A stretch of 64,000 bases of DNA from Hyphomicrobiales bacterium. Its GTDB lineage: Bacteria; Pseudomonadota; Alphaproteobacteria; Rhizobiales; Xanthobacteraceae. The position numbers were made by a program, and so were the translations under genes. Below, one piece after another: positions 19,260-29,701 of the stretch. The notes beneath the pieces were generated by a model. That model ran no database searches. It worked only from the letters and a program-made list of their open reading frames with translations, and had not been told where the DNA came from. The DNA lies in the NCBI GenBank assembly GCA_003169835.1, contig PNAI01000025.1, positions 20,826-84,825 of the forward strand, in the 5' to 3' direction. Every line of letters begins with the position of its first letter. Positions within the stretch are counted from its first letter, which is position 1.

Positions 19260-21503
19260 TCACGCGGCCATTTGGGCCGCTTTTGACAGCAAATTCAAGA
19301 CCGCCAGAAGTTGCTCGCGATCGAGCGGCTTGACCAGGAAACTATCCATGCCGGCCGCCAAACACGCCTCTCGGTCTTCGCTGAACGCATTCGCAGTGAG
19401 CGCGATAATGGGCGTGCGCCGGCCGGTTTCTGTTTCCGCGGCACGGATTCGCCGCGTGGCCTCAAGCCCGTCGATTCCGGGCATGTGCAGATCCATGAGC
19501 ACAAGGTCATACGGCGCCCCGGCCGAGCGTGCCGTTCGCCAAGCATCGAGCGCCATCGTGCCATTCGCGGCGCCGGTCGGCCAATGGCCGAGTTTCGCGA
19601 TCAGCGAACGGGCGAGCAGCGCATTGATTTTGTTGTCTTCGGCGATCAGGATTTTGAAACCCTTGCGCGCGTCCGCCGTCTTCGCGTCGGGTTGCTCATC
19701 GATTGCGGATGCGCTTGTAAGGACGGCGCCTTCGAACGTGTTGCTCGCAACGAGTTGCGTTTTCAGCGAGGCAGCGCGCACCGGTTTCACCAGATAGCCC
19801 GTGAAGCCCGCATCCTTGAGCGCGGCCAATCCCTGCCGTTCGCTCGGCGTCACCAGCACGATCCGTCGCGCAGGCTTGTTTCCGATCTTTGCCGCAAACG
19901 ACGCCGTGACCGCTGAGCCAAGCGCGTGGTCGACAATCACCGCATCCCAAGCCTGCTCCTGCAGCGACTCAGCGGCGGTTGTTTCCGGTGCGATCAGAAT
20001 GCGCGCCCCCCAGCGTGACAGCCGGCGCGCCAAGAGCGAAGCCGCGACCGATGTTGGCGCGACAATGAGCACATTCGAAGCAGCGAGCTCCGGCGCGACA
20101 AAAATCGGCTCATCCGTATCGGCGCGCTTAAGTGTCATGGCGACGCGGAATGTCGCGCCCTGACCGGGGATGCTCTCGACGTCGATACTGCCGCCCATGT
20201 GCTCGACGATGCGCTTGGAGATGGCGAGTCCAAGCCCTGTGCCGCCGAACTTGCGCGTCGATCCGGAATCCGCTTGCTCGAAATCGAGGAAAATGCGCAC
20301 CCGCTGCTCCGGCATGATCCCGATACCGGTGTCGCGCACCAGGAAGACCACCTCGTCAGGCTGCGCCCCGCGTTCAACGATGACGCTCACACCGCCCACT
20401 TCAGTGAATTTGATCGCGTTGCCGGCGAGGTTCAGCAGCACCTGGCGCAGCCGCGCGTCGTCGCCCATCATGCACGCCGGCAGCCGCTCATCCACATCGG
20501 AAGCGATCTCGATCCCCTTGGCTTGCGCGCGCGGTCCGAGCAGTTCGACCACCTCTTCGATCAGCGTGAAGAGACTGAATGGCCGCGCCGCCATCTCGAG
20601 TTTTCCGGCCTCGATCTTGGAAAAATCGAGAATCTCCTCGATCAGCGAAAGCAAGGCATCGCCGGATGTTTTCGCCGCGCGCACATAGGTTGTCTGCTCG
20701 GGCGTGAGCGGTGTATCGAGCAGCAGCTCCGACATACCGAGAATGCCATTGAGCGGTGTGCGAATTTCATGGCTGACCACGGCCAGGAAGCGCGACTTGG
20801 CGCGGTTGGCGGCTTCCGCCGCATCGCGCGCTTCGCCGAGCGCGCGCTCGGCGTTGACGCGGTCGGTGATGTCGCGGCCGACGCTCTGCACCTCAGTGCG
20901 GTCGTTGCCGTCTACGCGCACGATCACCTCGCGCCACGCAACCCACCGCGCACCGGCCATGGACATGATCTTCTGGTCATGCAGCCGCGTTCCATCCGGG
21001 AGCGGCGTGAAATTGTCGTGCTCGAGCACATCGAGCGTGGTGGTGCTGCCCAGCAGCGATTGTTGCGATTGCCCGGCGAGCGCGCAGAACGCATCGTTGG
21101 CGTAGGTGATGCGACCCTCGGCATCGCGCCGTACGATCAAATCGCCTTGCGTCTCGAGCAGGCTTTTCGCCCGCTCTTCCGCCTCCTGCAATTCCCAATT
21201 GCGGTCGGCCAATAGCTCGCAGCGCGTCAGGCTGCGCCGGAGTTCAGCACGAAACTTCCGGTTGGAATTCACCAGCAGCAATATAGCACCGCACGAAGCA
21301 GCGAACAGGCCGCCGACACCGATTGCGAACAACGACGGGTCGTACACCTCCTCGTTGACCGAATAGAGATAGACGAACAGAACGCTGGAAGCCGTCAGCG
21401 CGCCGAGCGTAAGAAATGCCCAGCGTACCGTGTGCCCGACCAAACGGCTGCCGCGATAAAAATGTCTGCGCAGACTGTCCGTGCTGTCTCGACGTCCCCG
21501 CAT
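19260..21503 (-). CDS. Hybrid sensor histidine kinase with degenerate and intact receiver domains
   Basis: A 747-residue membrane kinase. Two membrane helices occupy about residues 28-47 and 58-78, followed by a coiled segment and a PAS domain (about 115-220). The HisKA site [10 protein letters not shown] has H245. The HATPase core runs about 350-465 ([24 protein letters not shown]). A first receiver-like domain (about 480-590) keeps an Asp in VIVDHALG and a Lys in GYLVKPV but lacks the usual N-terminal acidic pair. A second, intact receiver has D671 in [10 protein letters not shown] and an acidic pair in LIAEDN. No cognate regulator or Hpt gene is adjacent, so its input and output are unknown. 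Confidence 0.93.
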   Translation of the reverse strand: MRGRRDSTDSLRRHFYRGSRLVGHTVRWAFLTLGALTASSVLFVYLYSVNEEVYDPSLFAIGVGGLFAASCGAILLLVNSNRKFRAELRRSLTRCELLADRNWELQEAEERAKSLLETQGDLIVRRDAEGRITYANDAFCALAGQSQQSLLGSTTTLDVLEHDNFTPLPDGTRLHDQKIMSMAGARWVAWREVIVRVDGNDRTEVQSVGRDITDRVNAERALGEARDAAEAANRAKSRFLAVVSHEIRTPLNGILGMSELLLDTPLTPEQTTYVRAAKTSGDALLSLIEEILDFSKIEAGKLEMAARPFSLFTLIEEVVELLGPRAQAKGIEIASDVDERLPACMMGDDARLRQVLLNLAGNAIKFTEVGGVSVIVERGAQPDEVVFLVRDTGIGIMPEQRVRIFLDFEQADSGSTRKFGGTGLGLAISKRIVEHMGGSIDVESIPGQGATFRVAMTLKRADTDEPIFVAPELAASNVLIVAPTSVAASLLARRLSRWGARILIAPETTAAESLQEQAWDAVIVDHALGSAVTASFAAKIGNKPARRIVLVTPSERQGLAALKDAGFTGYLVKPVRAASLKTQLVASNTFEGAVLTSASAIDEQPDAKTADARKGFKILIAEDNKINALLARSLIAKLGHWPTGAANGTMALDAWRTARSAGAPYDLVLMDLHMPGIDGLEATRRIRAAETETGRRTPIIALTANAFSEDREACLAAGMDSFLVKPLDREQLLAVLNLLSKAAQMAA

Positions 21504-21810
21504 GCGCGCGTATCCCCGAGTACCGCAGTTTGCAGCGCCGCAATCTTGGCGGCGGCTTCTGTTTTCCTACAAATTTCAATCGAATAATGATCGGAGAGTC
21601 TTGCCATTCTCCTTTTTTCGCCGCTGCATCGAATGCAAGGTTGACGCGGTGCTAATGAAAATGATCGAATTTGAGAAATCGGCGGTCGGTTGCAACTCGC
21701 GGTCAATGCAAAGCGTGATCGACCGGCTCACTCATGAATGACCAGCACGCATGGTTAAAGCTTTCTTTTTGTCATAGAATTGAGCCAGCCGTGAAATGGG
21801 AGATGTGGAA
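21504..21810. other. Intergenic region between the hybrid kinase and a small secreted protein
   Basis: A 307-bp gap shared by two divergent genes. It contains TTAACCAT on the reverse strand (about 21749-21756), which resembles a CtrA half-site, but no paired half is in register. An A/T-rich stretch follows at 21757-21780. A ribosome site GGGAG at 21798-21802 serves the gene at 21811. I see no RNA gene. Confidence 0.35.
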
Positions 21811-22125
21811 ATGAAATGCAAAACAAAAATGACAGTTGCGGCGCTGCTGTTCGCGAGCGGACTTGCGGCGAATGTGCAGCAGGCCAATGCGCAACAAAGG
21901 GTCACCGTGATCGGGTGCCCAACCGCGGGCGTCGAGCTCAATTGCCTTGTGATCCGTGGGGCGGATAACAACACCTACAACATCAGCGGAGCGCGACAGC
22001 GGCCGCAACCGAGCCAGCGCGCCATTCGCTTGAGCGGAATGACAAGCAAGAAGACCAGCTATTGTCAGCAGGGCGTCGTGCTCGAAAATATCGTCTGGAG
22101 CTACACCGACCAAAACTGCAAATAA
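21811..22125 (+). CDS. Small secreted Cys-containing protein, unknown function
   Basis: A 104-residue protein with a signal peptide (MTVAALLFASGLAANVQQA, cleavage near ANA|QQ) and a mature domain of about 75 residues: VTVIGCPTAGVELNCLVIRG, then ADNNTYNISGARQ and KTSYCQQGVVLENIVW, ending DQNCK. Four Cys in the mature part could form two disulfides. It resembles small rhizobial periplasmic proteins of the DUF5818 type, but this family match is tentative. The ATG at 21811 has GGGAG 8 nt upstream; an ATG at 21796 is the alternative. Confidence 0.7.
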   Translation: MKCKTKMTVAALLFASGLAANVQQANAQQRVTVIGCPTAGVELNCLVIRGADNNTYNISGARQRPQPSQRAIRLSGMTSKKTSYCQQGVVLENIVWSYTDQNCK

Positions 22126-22150
22126 GCGGAAAACAGGTGTCGAGCGCCGT

Positions 22151-23725
22151 TCAATCGATTTTGCGCGGCGCGCTCTCATCTTCGAACACGGAAATGACGG
22201 GCGCCTGCCCGCTCAATCCCAGCTCCTGCCAGCGCGCGACCACCTTCTCGTAGATCTCTTTCGAAAGCTTGGCGCGCGGCGAAAATGTCTTGATGAATCG
22301 AAAATCCATACAAGCGTTGATTAGGCACTTCGATCCCCAAGGTCTGATCTCCGGCGGATTCAAGCTCGGATCGAGAAACGTGCTCCAGGTTTCGCGCAGA
22401 ATGTCGATGGACTGCGACGGCCGCGAGCGCGTCGCCATCGCCCACAGCACCTGATGCACGTTGGTCGGATCGATATCGTCGTCGACCACGATCACGTACT
22501 TGCCGAAATACGCGCCCGCCGTGCACTGCGCCGCCAGCGCCATCACCTGCGAGGCGTGGCCGGCATACATCTGCTTGATCGAAACGACGGTGATGCCCCA
22601 GCCCGCGGCTTCCGGAATTGACCACACGCCTTGCACGCCCGGCACGCCCAGTTTCTGCAGGTCGGCCCAGATGCCGGCCGCGCGCAGACACGCCCAGAAC
22701 AGGCCGGCTTCATTCGCGGCATTCTCCGCCATCAGCGCGCAGGTCAGCGTCGGGTTGTCGCGGTAGCGCACGCGCTCGACCCGCATATACGGCGTGGCGC
22801 CGCTCGGCCGCCCGTAATAGCCGGTGAATTCGCCGAATGGTCCTTCGGCAAATGTCTCATTCGGATAGACGAAGCCTTCCAGAATGATTTCCGCGCGCGC
22901 AGGCAGTGGCAGGCCGGTCAGATCGCTGGTGAAGAGTTCGATCGGGGCGCCGTTGATGCCGGAATAATATTCGTATTCGCTTTCGGTCTTCGGCAGGCTC
23001 GTGGCGGCGACGAGAAACAACAGCGGATCGATCCCGAACGCCGCCGCGATCGGCATCGGCTTGCCCATCTTCCACCACTTCTCGCGATCGAGCCCCGCGT
23101 CCTTGCCCGGCGATGTGTAGACGCCGATTTCGCGCGGGCCTTTTATCATCATGCGATAAGTGCCGACGTTGACGCGGCCGGACTCCGGATCCTTTGTGAT
23201 CACGGCGTCGCCAGTGCCGAGATACATTCCGCCGTCGAGCGGCCACATCCGCTGCGCCGGAAATATGCGGATGTCGACCGCGTCGCCGTTGACGATGTTC
23301 TGGTTGCAAATCGCCGACTCGGCCGGCACTTCCTTCGGCGGCATCTTCCGGCCCAGCTTCTGCTGCAGGATCTGCACCGCCTTGAGCGGGTGATCCACCG
23401 GCTCCTCGCCGATCATCAGGCAGAAGCGCGAGAGGTTGCAGCCGATCATGTTGTAGAGCGCGCGATGGCCCGGATGGCCCTTGATGTTCTCGAACAGCAA
23501 TGCCGGACTTTTTTCAGCTCCGACCAAGTATGTAATGGTGGCGGCTTCGAGATCGGGATCGACCTCGGCCGTTATGCGCTTGAGCTCGCCCATGGCCTCG
23601 ACCTTTTGCAGCCAGATTTCGAGGTCGCTCGCATTGGCGGCGGCCGGGCGTGCCTGCGCACTGGCGGATTTATGCGGCGGCTGATCGGACTCGCGTGCCT
23701 TTGGAATACTCACGCTCAAATCCAT
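22151..23725 (-). CDS. UbiD-family prenylated-FMN decarboxylase
   Basis: A 524-residue UbiD-type (de)carboxylase. The conserved Arg is in RVNVGTYRMMIKGP, and the catalytic Glu cluster is in FAEGPFGEFTGYYG. KYVIVVDDDIDPTNVHQVLWA near the C-terminus is also diagnostic. An N-terminal extension of about 35 low-complexity residues (Ala/Ser/Pro-rich) precedes the core. UbiD decarboxylates 4-hydroxy-3-polyprenylbenzoate in ubiquinone synthesis, but the family also handles aromatic and other unsaturated acids. With no ubiX or ubi gene nearby, the substrate is unresolved. Confidence 0.88.
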   Translation of the reverse strand: MDLSVSIPKARESDQPPHKSASAQARPAAANASDLEIWLQKVEAMGELKRITAEVDPDLEAATITYLVGAEKSPALLFENIKGHPGHRALYNMIGCNLSRFCLMIGEEPVDHPLKAVQILQQKLGRKMPPKEVPAESAICNQNIVNGDAVDIRIFPAQRMWPLDGGMYLGTGDAVITKDPESGRVNVGTYRMMIKGPREIGVYTSPGKDAGLDREKWWKMGKPMPIAAAFGIDPLLFLVAATSLPKTESEYEYYSGINGAPIELFTSDLTGLPLPARAEIILEGFVYPNETFAEGPFGEFTGYYGRPSGATPYMRVERVRYRDNPTLTCALMAENAANEAGLFWACLRAAGIWADLQKLGVPGVQGVWSIPEAAGWGITVVSIKQMYAGHASQVMALAAQCTAGAYFGKYVIVVDDDIDPTNVHQVLWAMATRSRPSQSIDILRETWSTFLDPSLNPPEIRPWGSKCLINACMDFRFIKTFSPRAKLSKEIYEKVVARWQELGLSGQAPVISVFEDESAPRKID

Positions 23726-23871
23726 GGCGTAACCTCAACTGCTTGGAACGCCGCCTCGCACGACGACACGAAGCCGCATGAAGATTTGAGCATATCACAG
23801 GCTGATCGCGCTTCGACAGGCGCCCGTCAAGCCATTGGCTTAGCAAGCACCCGGCATAGGCCAGTGACCGA

Positions 23872-24828
23872 CTAGCGCTTCCGCTTGGCCTCGATCTTGT
23901 CCCAGATCATCGCCGCCACATCCGGCCCGCCCAGGCTCTTGATCGCGCGAATTCCGGTCGGCGACGTGACGTTGATTTCGGTCAGATACCCATCGATCAC
24001 ATCGATGCCGACGAAAATCAGGCCACGCTCGCGCAGCGAAGGCCCGATGGTCTTGCAGATTTCACGCTCCCGCGCTGTGAGCTCGGTTTCCTTTGGCGTG
24101 CCGCCGCGCACCATGTTGGAGCGCAAGTCATCTGCCGCCGGCACGCGGTTCACCGCGCCTGCGAATTCGCCATCGACCAGAATGATGCGCTTGTCGCCCT
24201 TTTTTATCTCCGGCAGGAATTTTTGTGTCACCCAAGGCTCGCGAAACGTCGTCGCGAATAAATCATAGAGCGAGCCGAAATTCAGATCGTCAGCAGTCAA
24301 ACGGAACACTGCTGCGCCGCCGTTGCCGTAGAGCGGCTTCATGACGATATCGCCGTGGGTCTTGCGAAAAACCTTGATTTCGGCGAGGTCGCGCGTGATC
24401 AGCGTCGGCGGCATCAGATCGGAAAATTCGGTGACGAAAACCTTCTCGGGTGAGTTGCGCACCTGCGCTGGATCGTTGACCACCAGCGTCTTAGGATGGA
24501 TGCGCTCGAGCAGATGCGTCGCGGTGATGTAAGCCAGATCGAACGGAGGGTCCTGGCGCATCAGTATGACGTCGTAGCTCGAAAGCTCGACCCGTTTTGC
24601 CTCTCCGAGCGTGAAGTGATCGCCCTCCTTGTCGCGCACTTGCAGCGGCTGCACAGTCGCGTAAAGACGCTTGCCGTTGAGCGCCAGCCGGTCTGGGGTG
24701 TAATAGCCAAGCGTGTGCTTGCGCGCCTGTGCTTCCAGCAGCAAGGCGAAGGTCGAATCGCCACGGATTTTGATCCGCTCGATCGGGTCCATCTGCACCG
24801 CGACGTTCAGGGCCATCGGCGTTTTCAT
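23872..24828 (-). CDS. gshB: Glutathione synthetase
   Basis: A 318-residue ATP-grasp ligase that joins gamma-glutamylcysteine and glycine. The start reads [20 protein letters not shown] shortly after the ATG at 24828, which has AGAGA upstream; a TTG at 24855 would add nine residues. Motifs include [57 protein letters not shown] and [19 protein letters not shown]. The cytoplasmic product is the main thiol buffer in this group. The gene is near yraN and rsmI, a common alphaproteobacterial neighbourhood, here with the chemoreceptor between. Confidence 0.96.
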   Translation of the reverse strand: MKTPMALNVAVQMDPIERIKIRGDSTFALLLEAQARKHTLGYYTPDRLALNGKRLYATVQPLQVRDKEGDHFTLGEAKRVELSSYDVILMRQDPPFDLAYITATHLLERIHPKTLVVNDPAQVRNSPEKVFVTEFSDLMPPTLITRDLAEIKVFRKTHGDIVMKPLYGNGGAAVFRLTADDLNFGSLYDLFATTFREPWVTQKFLPEIKKGDKRIILVDGEFAGAVNRVPAADDLRSNMVRGGTPKETELTAREREICKTIGPSLRERGLIFVGIDVIDGYLTEINVTSPTGIRAIKSLGGPDVAAMIWDKIEAKRKR

Positions 24829-24956
24829 GCGCGATCTCTGGGAAAAAATAGGCAAAGAAAACGAGTGGTTAACATCTTATCGCCAATCTGCCGGTATATT
24901 GGGAAACATGTATGCGGGAATTCGTACGCCGGAAAGCCCCTACCGGGGAAGTATGA

Positions 24957-26685
24957 ATGCTTAGACTGCCGAAACTTTCAATCGCGGCCAAGCTTTACGT
25001 GATCTTTGCGCTGCTTGCCACGGTAACCCTGGTGCTGGCTGCGGCTGCGCAATGCCCGCAACCATGCAGCGCTGACCGACGAATTCGGCGCAGCATTTCG
25101 TGGCGCCCACAATTTCGAAGAGATCAACGGCCTCATATTCGCGATCGAAATGGAAGCGCGCGGTATCTATTTATCGACCGACATTTCCGAAGCCAAACCA
25201 TTCGCGGAGAGCGTCCTCAAGTATGACCAGCGCCTCAGTGAGGCGGTGAAGAAATGGCAGCAATCCGTGGGGCCGGAGGACATCGACCGGTATCGCGACT
25301 TCGCCACGAGGATGCAAAAGTCCCATGAATTCCGGCGCGAGTTGGTTCGCCGCACGTTGGAGATCGGACCGGCCGATGCGCGCGAATTCGGGTTCAACAG
25401 CACCACACGGACGATGGGCGCCACATTCCACAATGATATAGGCGTGCTCGCGAGAATTTATTCGCAGCGGGCGGAGCGCATCTACGACGATATCCATAGC
25501 AGCAGCCAATTAATGGCCTGGCTGATGCCTGCGTTGGCGTCGTGCGCTCTCATGTTGGCGGCGATCGGAATATTCCTCATCCGCCGCGCCGTCGCCCGTC
25601 CGCTTGCGGACATCACGCGGGTGACTGAGACGGTCGCGGATGGAAATGCCGTCGCCATTCCTTATGGTACGCGCAGCGATGAGATCGGCGCGCTCGCGCG
25701 CTCGATCACCGTCTTCCAGAGCGCCATGCTTCGCAACAAGGAACTCAACCGCAAAGTGGTCGATGACGCCGAGGTACGCACAAGCCGCCAAGTGCAGATC
25801 TCGAACGAAATCACCCGCTTTTCCACCGAGGTCGAGGCTAGCATCACGGAGCTTGGCACCATTTGCGGTCAGATGCTCGATGCTTCCTCGAAGCTCTCTG
25901 GCGCCGCCGATCACGCTGCGACGCGAACTGCCGGAGCGACCGCCTCATCCACCCAGGCCTCCAACAACGTGCGCGACATTGCGTCTGCCGCCGACGAGCT
26001 CACCTCCTCCGTCATGGAGATCGATCGCCAAGTCACCCAGTCGAACATGATCGCCGAGAAAGCCGTGAGCGAAGCGGAGCGCACCAATGTCGCGGTCCAG
26101 GAACTCGACGAAGCCGCCAAGCGAATTGGCGATGTGGTGAGCTTGATCACGGACATCGCCGAGCAGACCAACCTTCTTGCGCTCAATGCCACGATCGAGG
26201 CTGCGCGCGCCGGCAACGCCGGCCGCGGCTTCGCGGTGGTGGCGGGCGAGGTCAAGGCGCTAGCCGGGCAAACCGCCAAGGCAACGGAAGATATCGCAGC
26301 GCAGATCGCAGGCATGCAGCAGGCCACCACGCGTTCGATCGAGGCCATCGGTGCGATCGCGCGCACCATCCGCGATCTCGGCGCTATCAGCAGCGCCATT
26401 GCCGCCGCGGTCACCGAGCAGGGCGCCGCAACGCAGGAGATCGCGCGCAGCGTCGAAATCGCCTCGCGCCACACGACCGAGACCGCGGAAGAGGTCGGCC
26501 AAGTTGGCGACGCCACGACCGAGACGCGCACCAGCGCAACCGCGGTCAAGTCAGTTGCCGACGACCTCGGCGCCGTGGCGTCCCGCATCCGCGGCCAGGT
26601 CAATACGTTCTTTGAGCGTCTGCGCGCGGTCTCGCCGGCGATCGCTGCGAGTCAATCGAGCGACTCGAAGGCCGCAAGGATGTGA
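24957..26685 (+). pseudogene. Methyl-accepting chemotaxis protein with an N-terminal frameshift
   Basis: The chemoreceptor starts at ATG 24957 behind GGGGAA (24945-24950). It reads MLRLPKLSIAAKLYVIFALL, a first membrane helix, up to about 25049 and then leaves frame. From 25051 the next frame resumes the expected protein ([18 protein letters not shown]) with no start of its own until 25150. The remainder has the ligand domain, a second helix (about 25510-25580), HAMP, and a methyl-accepting domain with the hairpin tip [20 protein letters not shown]. One extra or two missing bases near 25050 would explain it. It may be a true pseudogene, a sequence error, or an N-truncated product. The 3' end overlaps convergent yraN by 34 bp. 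Confidence 0.82.
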
Positions 26686-27074
26686 CGCGGCAGACGGCCG
26701 GGTGCGATCAGCACGGCGTTGAAACTGATATCGCAAGCGGCATCTTCGGGATGCCCGGCAAGCCACACCGCCGCGGCCGCAGCGATCCGGCGCTGCTGAC
26801 GCTCGATGACGCTTTCCGCCGCGCTGTCGAGTTGCGCCCGCGCCTTGACCTCGACGAAGACAAGCACCTGCCGGCGCCGTGCGACGATGTCGACTTCCCC
26901 GACCGGGCTGCGCCAGCGCCGCGCCACAATGCGGTAGCCTTTCGCGATCAAATAGGCGGCCGCGCGGCTTTCCGCCGATAGGCCCCAGCGAAACGCAATC
27001 TGGCGTTCCGCGCTAGGGTCCTTGCGTTCCCGGTCTTTGTCTTCCCGGTTTTGGCCGCCGATGCGTCGCGCCAT
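26652..27074 (-). CDS. YraN/UPF0102 nuclease-fold protein
   Basis: A 140-residue protein of the UPF0102 family, which has a Holliday-junction-resolvase/restriction-endonuclease-like fold. The signature [19 protein letters not shown] with FVEVKAR gives the E-D-ExK style catalytic set (GEVDIV, EVK). Its function is unknown; a DNA repair role is often suspected. It follows rsmI by 8 bp on the same strand, the usual rsmI-yraN arrangement. Confidence 0.92.
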   Translation of the reverse strand: MARRIGGQNREDKDRERKDPSAERQIAFRWGLSAESRAAAYLIAKGYRIVARRWRSPVGEVDIVARRRQVLVFVEVKARAQLDSAAESVIERQQRRIAAAAAVWLAGHPEDAACDISFNAVLIAPGRLPRHILAAFESLD

Positions 27075-27082
27075 TTCCGTGC

Positions 27083-28075
27083 TTATTGCTTGAGTGCAAG
27101 CGCGCGCTGATAGACCTCACGCCGCGCCAGGCCGGTCGCGGCTGCGACTTCGGCCACCGCATCCTTGACCGAAGCGCGCGTGAGCGCGCGCCGCAGCATG
27201 TCGTCAATCGCGTCCGCATCCAGCGCGCCGGCATCGGCTGTCGGCGGTGCGATCACGACGACGATCTCGCCGCGCGGCGGCGGCTCGCTCGCATAGTCGC
27301 GGGCCAATGTAACAAGATCGCCGCGCCGCACCTCTTCGTACATTTTGGTGAGCTCGCGGCAGACCGCCGCCTCGCGCGCCCCCAATCCGGCGGCGAGATC
27401 GGACAATGCGCGCTCGAGCCGCGGCCCGGTCTCAAACAAGATCAAGGAAGCTGGAATGCGCGCAATCTCCGCGATGCGCGCGCGTCGCTGCCCTTCTTTG
27501 GCAGGGAGAAAACCTTCGAAAAAAAACCGGTCGGTCGGCAGTCCCGCGACGATCAGCGCTGCCAGCGCCGCCGATGCGCCCGGCAGCGCCGTCACCGCAT
27601 GATCGGCAGCTTGCGCCGCGCGCACGAGTTTGAAGCCGGGATCGGAAATCAGCGGCGTGCCGGCATCCGAGACCAGCGCAATGGAATCTCCGGCCGCCAT
27701 CCGCGCCAGCAGTTTTGGGCGCGCGCTCGCCGCATTGTGCTCGTGATACGGCGTGAGCGGCGTCGCAACACAATAGTGCTCGAGCAGCTTGCGCGTGACC
27801 CGCGTGTCTTCGCACGCGATCACATCGGCGCTCGCAAGCACCTCGAGCGCGCGCAAGGTGATATCCCGTAAATTTCCGATCGGTGTAGCGACCAGATGCA
27901 GCCCGCCCGCCAGCGCCGGAGCTTCGAGTGCATGTCCGGCGACGACGTAGCTTCTCGCACTTTCGCTCTTTGACGCCCGTCGGCCGCTGGCTTGTTCGTT
28001 ACCCCGCATCTTGGCACTGTAGCGTCGGGCTTGCCCTTCGTCATCGGGCAATGGCAAATTCGTTATCCTTTTCAT
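27083..28075 (-). CDS. rsmI: 16S rRNA 2'-O-methyltransferase RsmI (C1402)
   Basis: A 330-residue tetrapyrrole-methylase-fold enzyme that methylates the ribose of C1402 in 16S rRNA with SAM. Motifs include [71 protein letters not shown] and [14 protein letters not shown]. The first 50 residues are an unusual hydrophilic extension; an ATG at 28009 would remove 22 of them. It is divergent from the LpoA-like lipoprotein gene, as in many proteobacteria. Confidence 0.95.
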   Translation of the reverse strand: MKRITNLPLPDDEGQARRYSAKMRGNEQASGRRASKSESARSYVVAGHALEAPALAGGLHLVATPIGNLRDITLRALEVLASADVIACEDTRVTRKLLEHYCVATPLTPYHEHNAASARPKLLARMAAGDSIALVSDAGTPLISDPGFKLVRAAQAADHAVTALPGASAALAALIVAGLPTDRFFFEGFLPAKEGQRRARIAEIARIPASLILFETGPRLERALSDLAAGLGAREAAVCRELTKMYEEVRRGDLVTLARDYASEPPPRGEIVVVIAPPTADAGALDADAIDDMLRRALTRASVKDAVAEVAAATGLARREVYQRALALKQ

Positions 28076-28158
28076 TTAGTTAACTATTCGCCGACAATAT
28101 GCCTGTATGTCTGCATGGACTGCCGCCGACGTGTATGTCGTCGTCGAGGAGACCGGCC

Positions 28159-29370
28159 ATGGCCCGGGGGTTGGAAGCAAAGTTGCGTTTCTTGAGTTCG
28201 CGCCGCGCCCTGCTTGGCGTGCTGTCGATCGGCGCGGCAGCGGCGCTGGCGGCGTGCTCCGGCAAAGGTGGTTTATTTGGCGACACGCCGCCCGGCGAAG
28301 GCCCACGCCCGTCACCCAATTCGACCGAAATCGGGACCGGCCAGATCAAGATCGGATTGATCTTGCCGTTGTCGGCGACCGGCAATGCCGGCGTTGCCGC
28401 GCAATCGCTCAAGAATGCCGCCGAGATGGCGATCTCCGAGCGTGACGGGCAGAATATCAAATTGCTGGTGAAGGACGACGGCGGCACGGCTGAAGGTTCG
28501 CAAGCCGCCGCCCAGCAGGTTGTCGATGAAGGTGCCGAACTCATTCTTGGACCGCTGTTCGGACATTCGGTTGGCGGCGTAGCCGCCATCGCGCGCGCCA
28601 AAGGCGTGCCGGTCATTGCATTTTCCACCAACGCCGATGTCGCCGCGAGCGGAGTCTATCTGCTGAGCTTCCTGCCGGAATCCGACGTCGATCGCATCGT
28701 CTCTTATGCCGTCACCAACGGCAAACGCTCGTTTGCGGCGCTAATGCCCGACAACGCCTATGGCACCGTGGTCGAGGCATCATTCAAACAGATCGTCCCG
28801 CGCAGAGGTGGCCGCATCGTAGCGCTTGAGCGCTATCCGCTCGATCCGGGCAAGATGCAGGGCGCTGTTCGCGCGGTCGCCCAGGCCGCGGGCCGGGTCG
28901 ATGCGATCTTCCTTCCCGACGGCAGCGACGCGGTGCCAGCGGTGACACAGGCGCTGGCCGCAAGCGGCGTCAATCTCAAGCGGCTTCAGCTTCTCGGCAC
29001 CGGCCTGTGGGACGACGCGCGCATCTTCGCCGAACCGGCGCTGCACGGCGGCTGGTATGCCGCCCCCGACTCCACTGGCTTTCGAAATTTCGCCGGCCGC
29101 TACCGCACCCGTTTTAACCAGGACCCGGCGCGCGCAGCGACACTTTCCTATGACGCGGTCACGCTCGTCATCGCGCTCGCCAAGACGCAAGGCGAAAAGC
29201 GGTTCTCTCCCGAAGTTCTGACCAATCCGGCTGGCTTTGCCGGCATCGACGGCATTTTCCGTTTCCGCTCCGACGGCGCCAACGAACGCGGCCTTGCGGT
29301 CATGCGCGTGGGACCAACCGGCGGCGAGATCATCAGTCCGGCCACGCGCGCATTTTCGACGGGGCGCTAA
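28159..29370 (+). CDS. LpoA-like penicillin-binding protein activator (lipoprotein)
   Basis: A 403-residue lipoprotein with a twin-Arg-like start (SSRRALLGVLSIGAAAALAAC) and a lipobox Cys at residue 33. The body is a type-1 periplasmic-binding fold (IKIGLILPLSATGNAGVAAQ, ELILGPLFGHSVGGVAAIAR, VPVIAFSTNADVA) like the C-terminal domain of LpoA. E. coli LpoA activates PBP1A from the outer membrane and is also encoded next to rsmI and yraN, which supports the role; the LpoA TPR domain is absent here. GAGGAG sits 7 nt before the ATG at 28159. A branched-chain amino-acid binding protein is the alternative. Confidence 0.82.
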   Translation: MARGLEAKLRFLSSRRALLGVLSIGAAAALAACSGKGGLFGDTPPGEGPRPSPNSTEIGTGQIKIGLILPLSATGNAGVAAQSLKNAAEMAISERDGQNIKLLVKDDGGTAEGSQAAAQQVVDEGAELILGPLFGHSVGGVAAIARAKGVPVIAFSTNADVAASGVYLLSFLPESDVDRIVSYAVTNGKRSFAALMPDNAYGTVVEASFKQIVPRRGGRIVALERYPLDPGKMQGAVRAVAQAAGRVDAIFLPDGSDAVPAVTQALAASGVNLKRLQLLGTGLWDDARIFAEPALHGGWYAAPDSTGFRNFAGRYRTRFNQDPARAATLSYDAVTLVIALAKTQGEKRFSPEVLTNPAGFAGIDGIFRFRSDGANERGLAVMRVGPTGGEIISPATRAFSTGR

Positions 29371-29401
29371 ATTCCTTCTACGCCGCCAAATCCCCGACCA
29401 C

Positions 29402-29649
29402 GTCCGCTATGCCCCGATATTGTTGAAAAAGTTCGATTCCACGAGCGATCAAAATTTTACAGAGGCGCTGGTGCGCTCATCTGAAAATTATGTGGGGGAC
29501 CGCATCATCAATCCGATTTCCAATCGGGCAGCCTTCGCTAGCTCTTTACAAGGTGTTGGATTGCCACATATCGACTTCGACGAGTGCCCCGCGAGATTTT
29601 GTCGTCAGCTCATTTTTGAGTTTTTCAACAATATCGCCTGAAAGCGGAC
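29402..29649. mobile_element. Probable IS/MITE remnant bounded by 29-bp imperfect inverted repeats
   Basis: The gene-free gap 29371-29701 contains GTCCGCT (29402-29408) plus CGATATTGTTGAAAAA (29415-29430). The same two blocks, inverted and with the same 6-nt spacing, lie at 29621-29636 and 29643-29649. Over 29 bp, 24 positions match. About 190 bp lie between the arms, with no intact gene. The layout fits a decayed insertion sequence or a MITE. A reverse-strand reading through the right arm gives a plausible short peptide (GDIVEKLKNELTTKS) ending near 29562, perhaps a transposase or displaced gene tail. Confidence 0.5.
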
Positions 29650-29701
29650 GGACCAGCACGTTCGAAGCTTCCTCGTGCCGATCTTGCTGATCCGGAAACT
29701 T

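Noticed and set aside
22631..23875. A 414-codon open frame antisense to the UbiD-type gene
   Set aside because: Shadow of a well-supported conserved gene; the composition, rich in Arg and His, is unlike a real protein.
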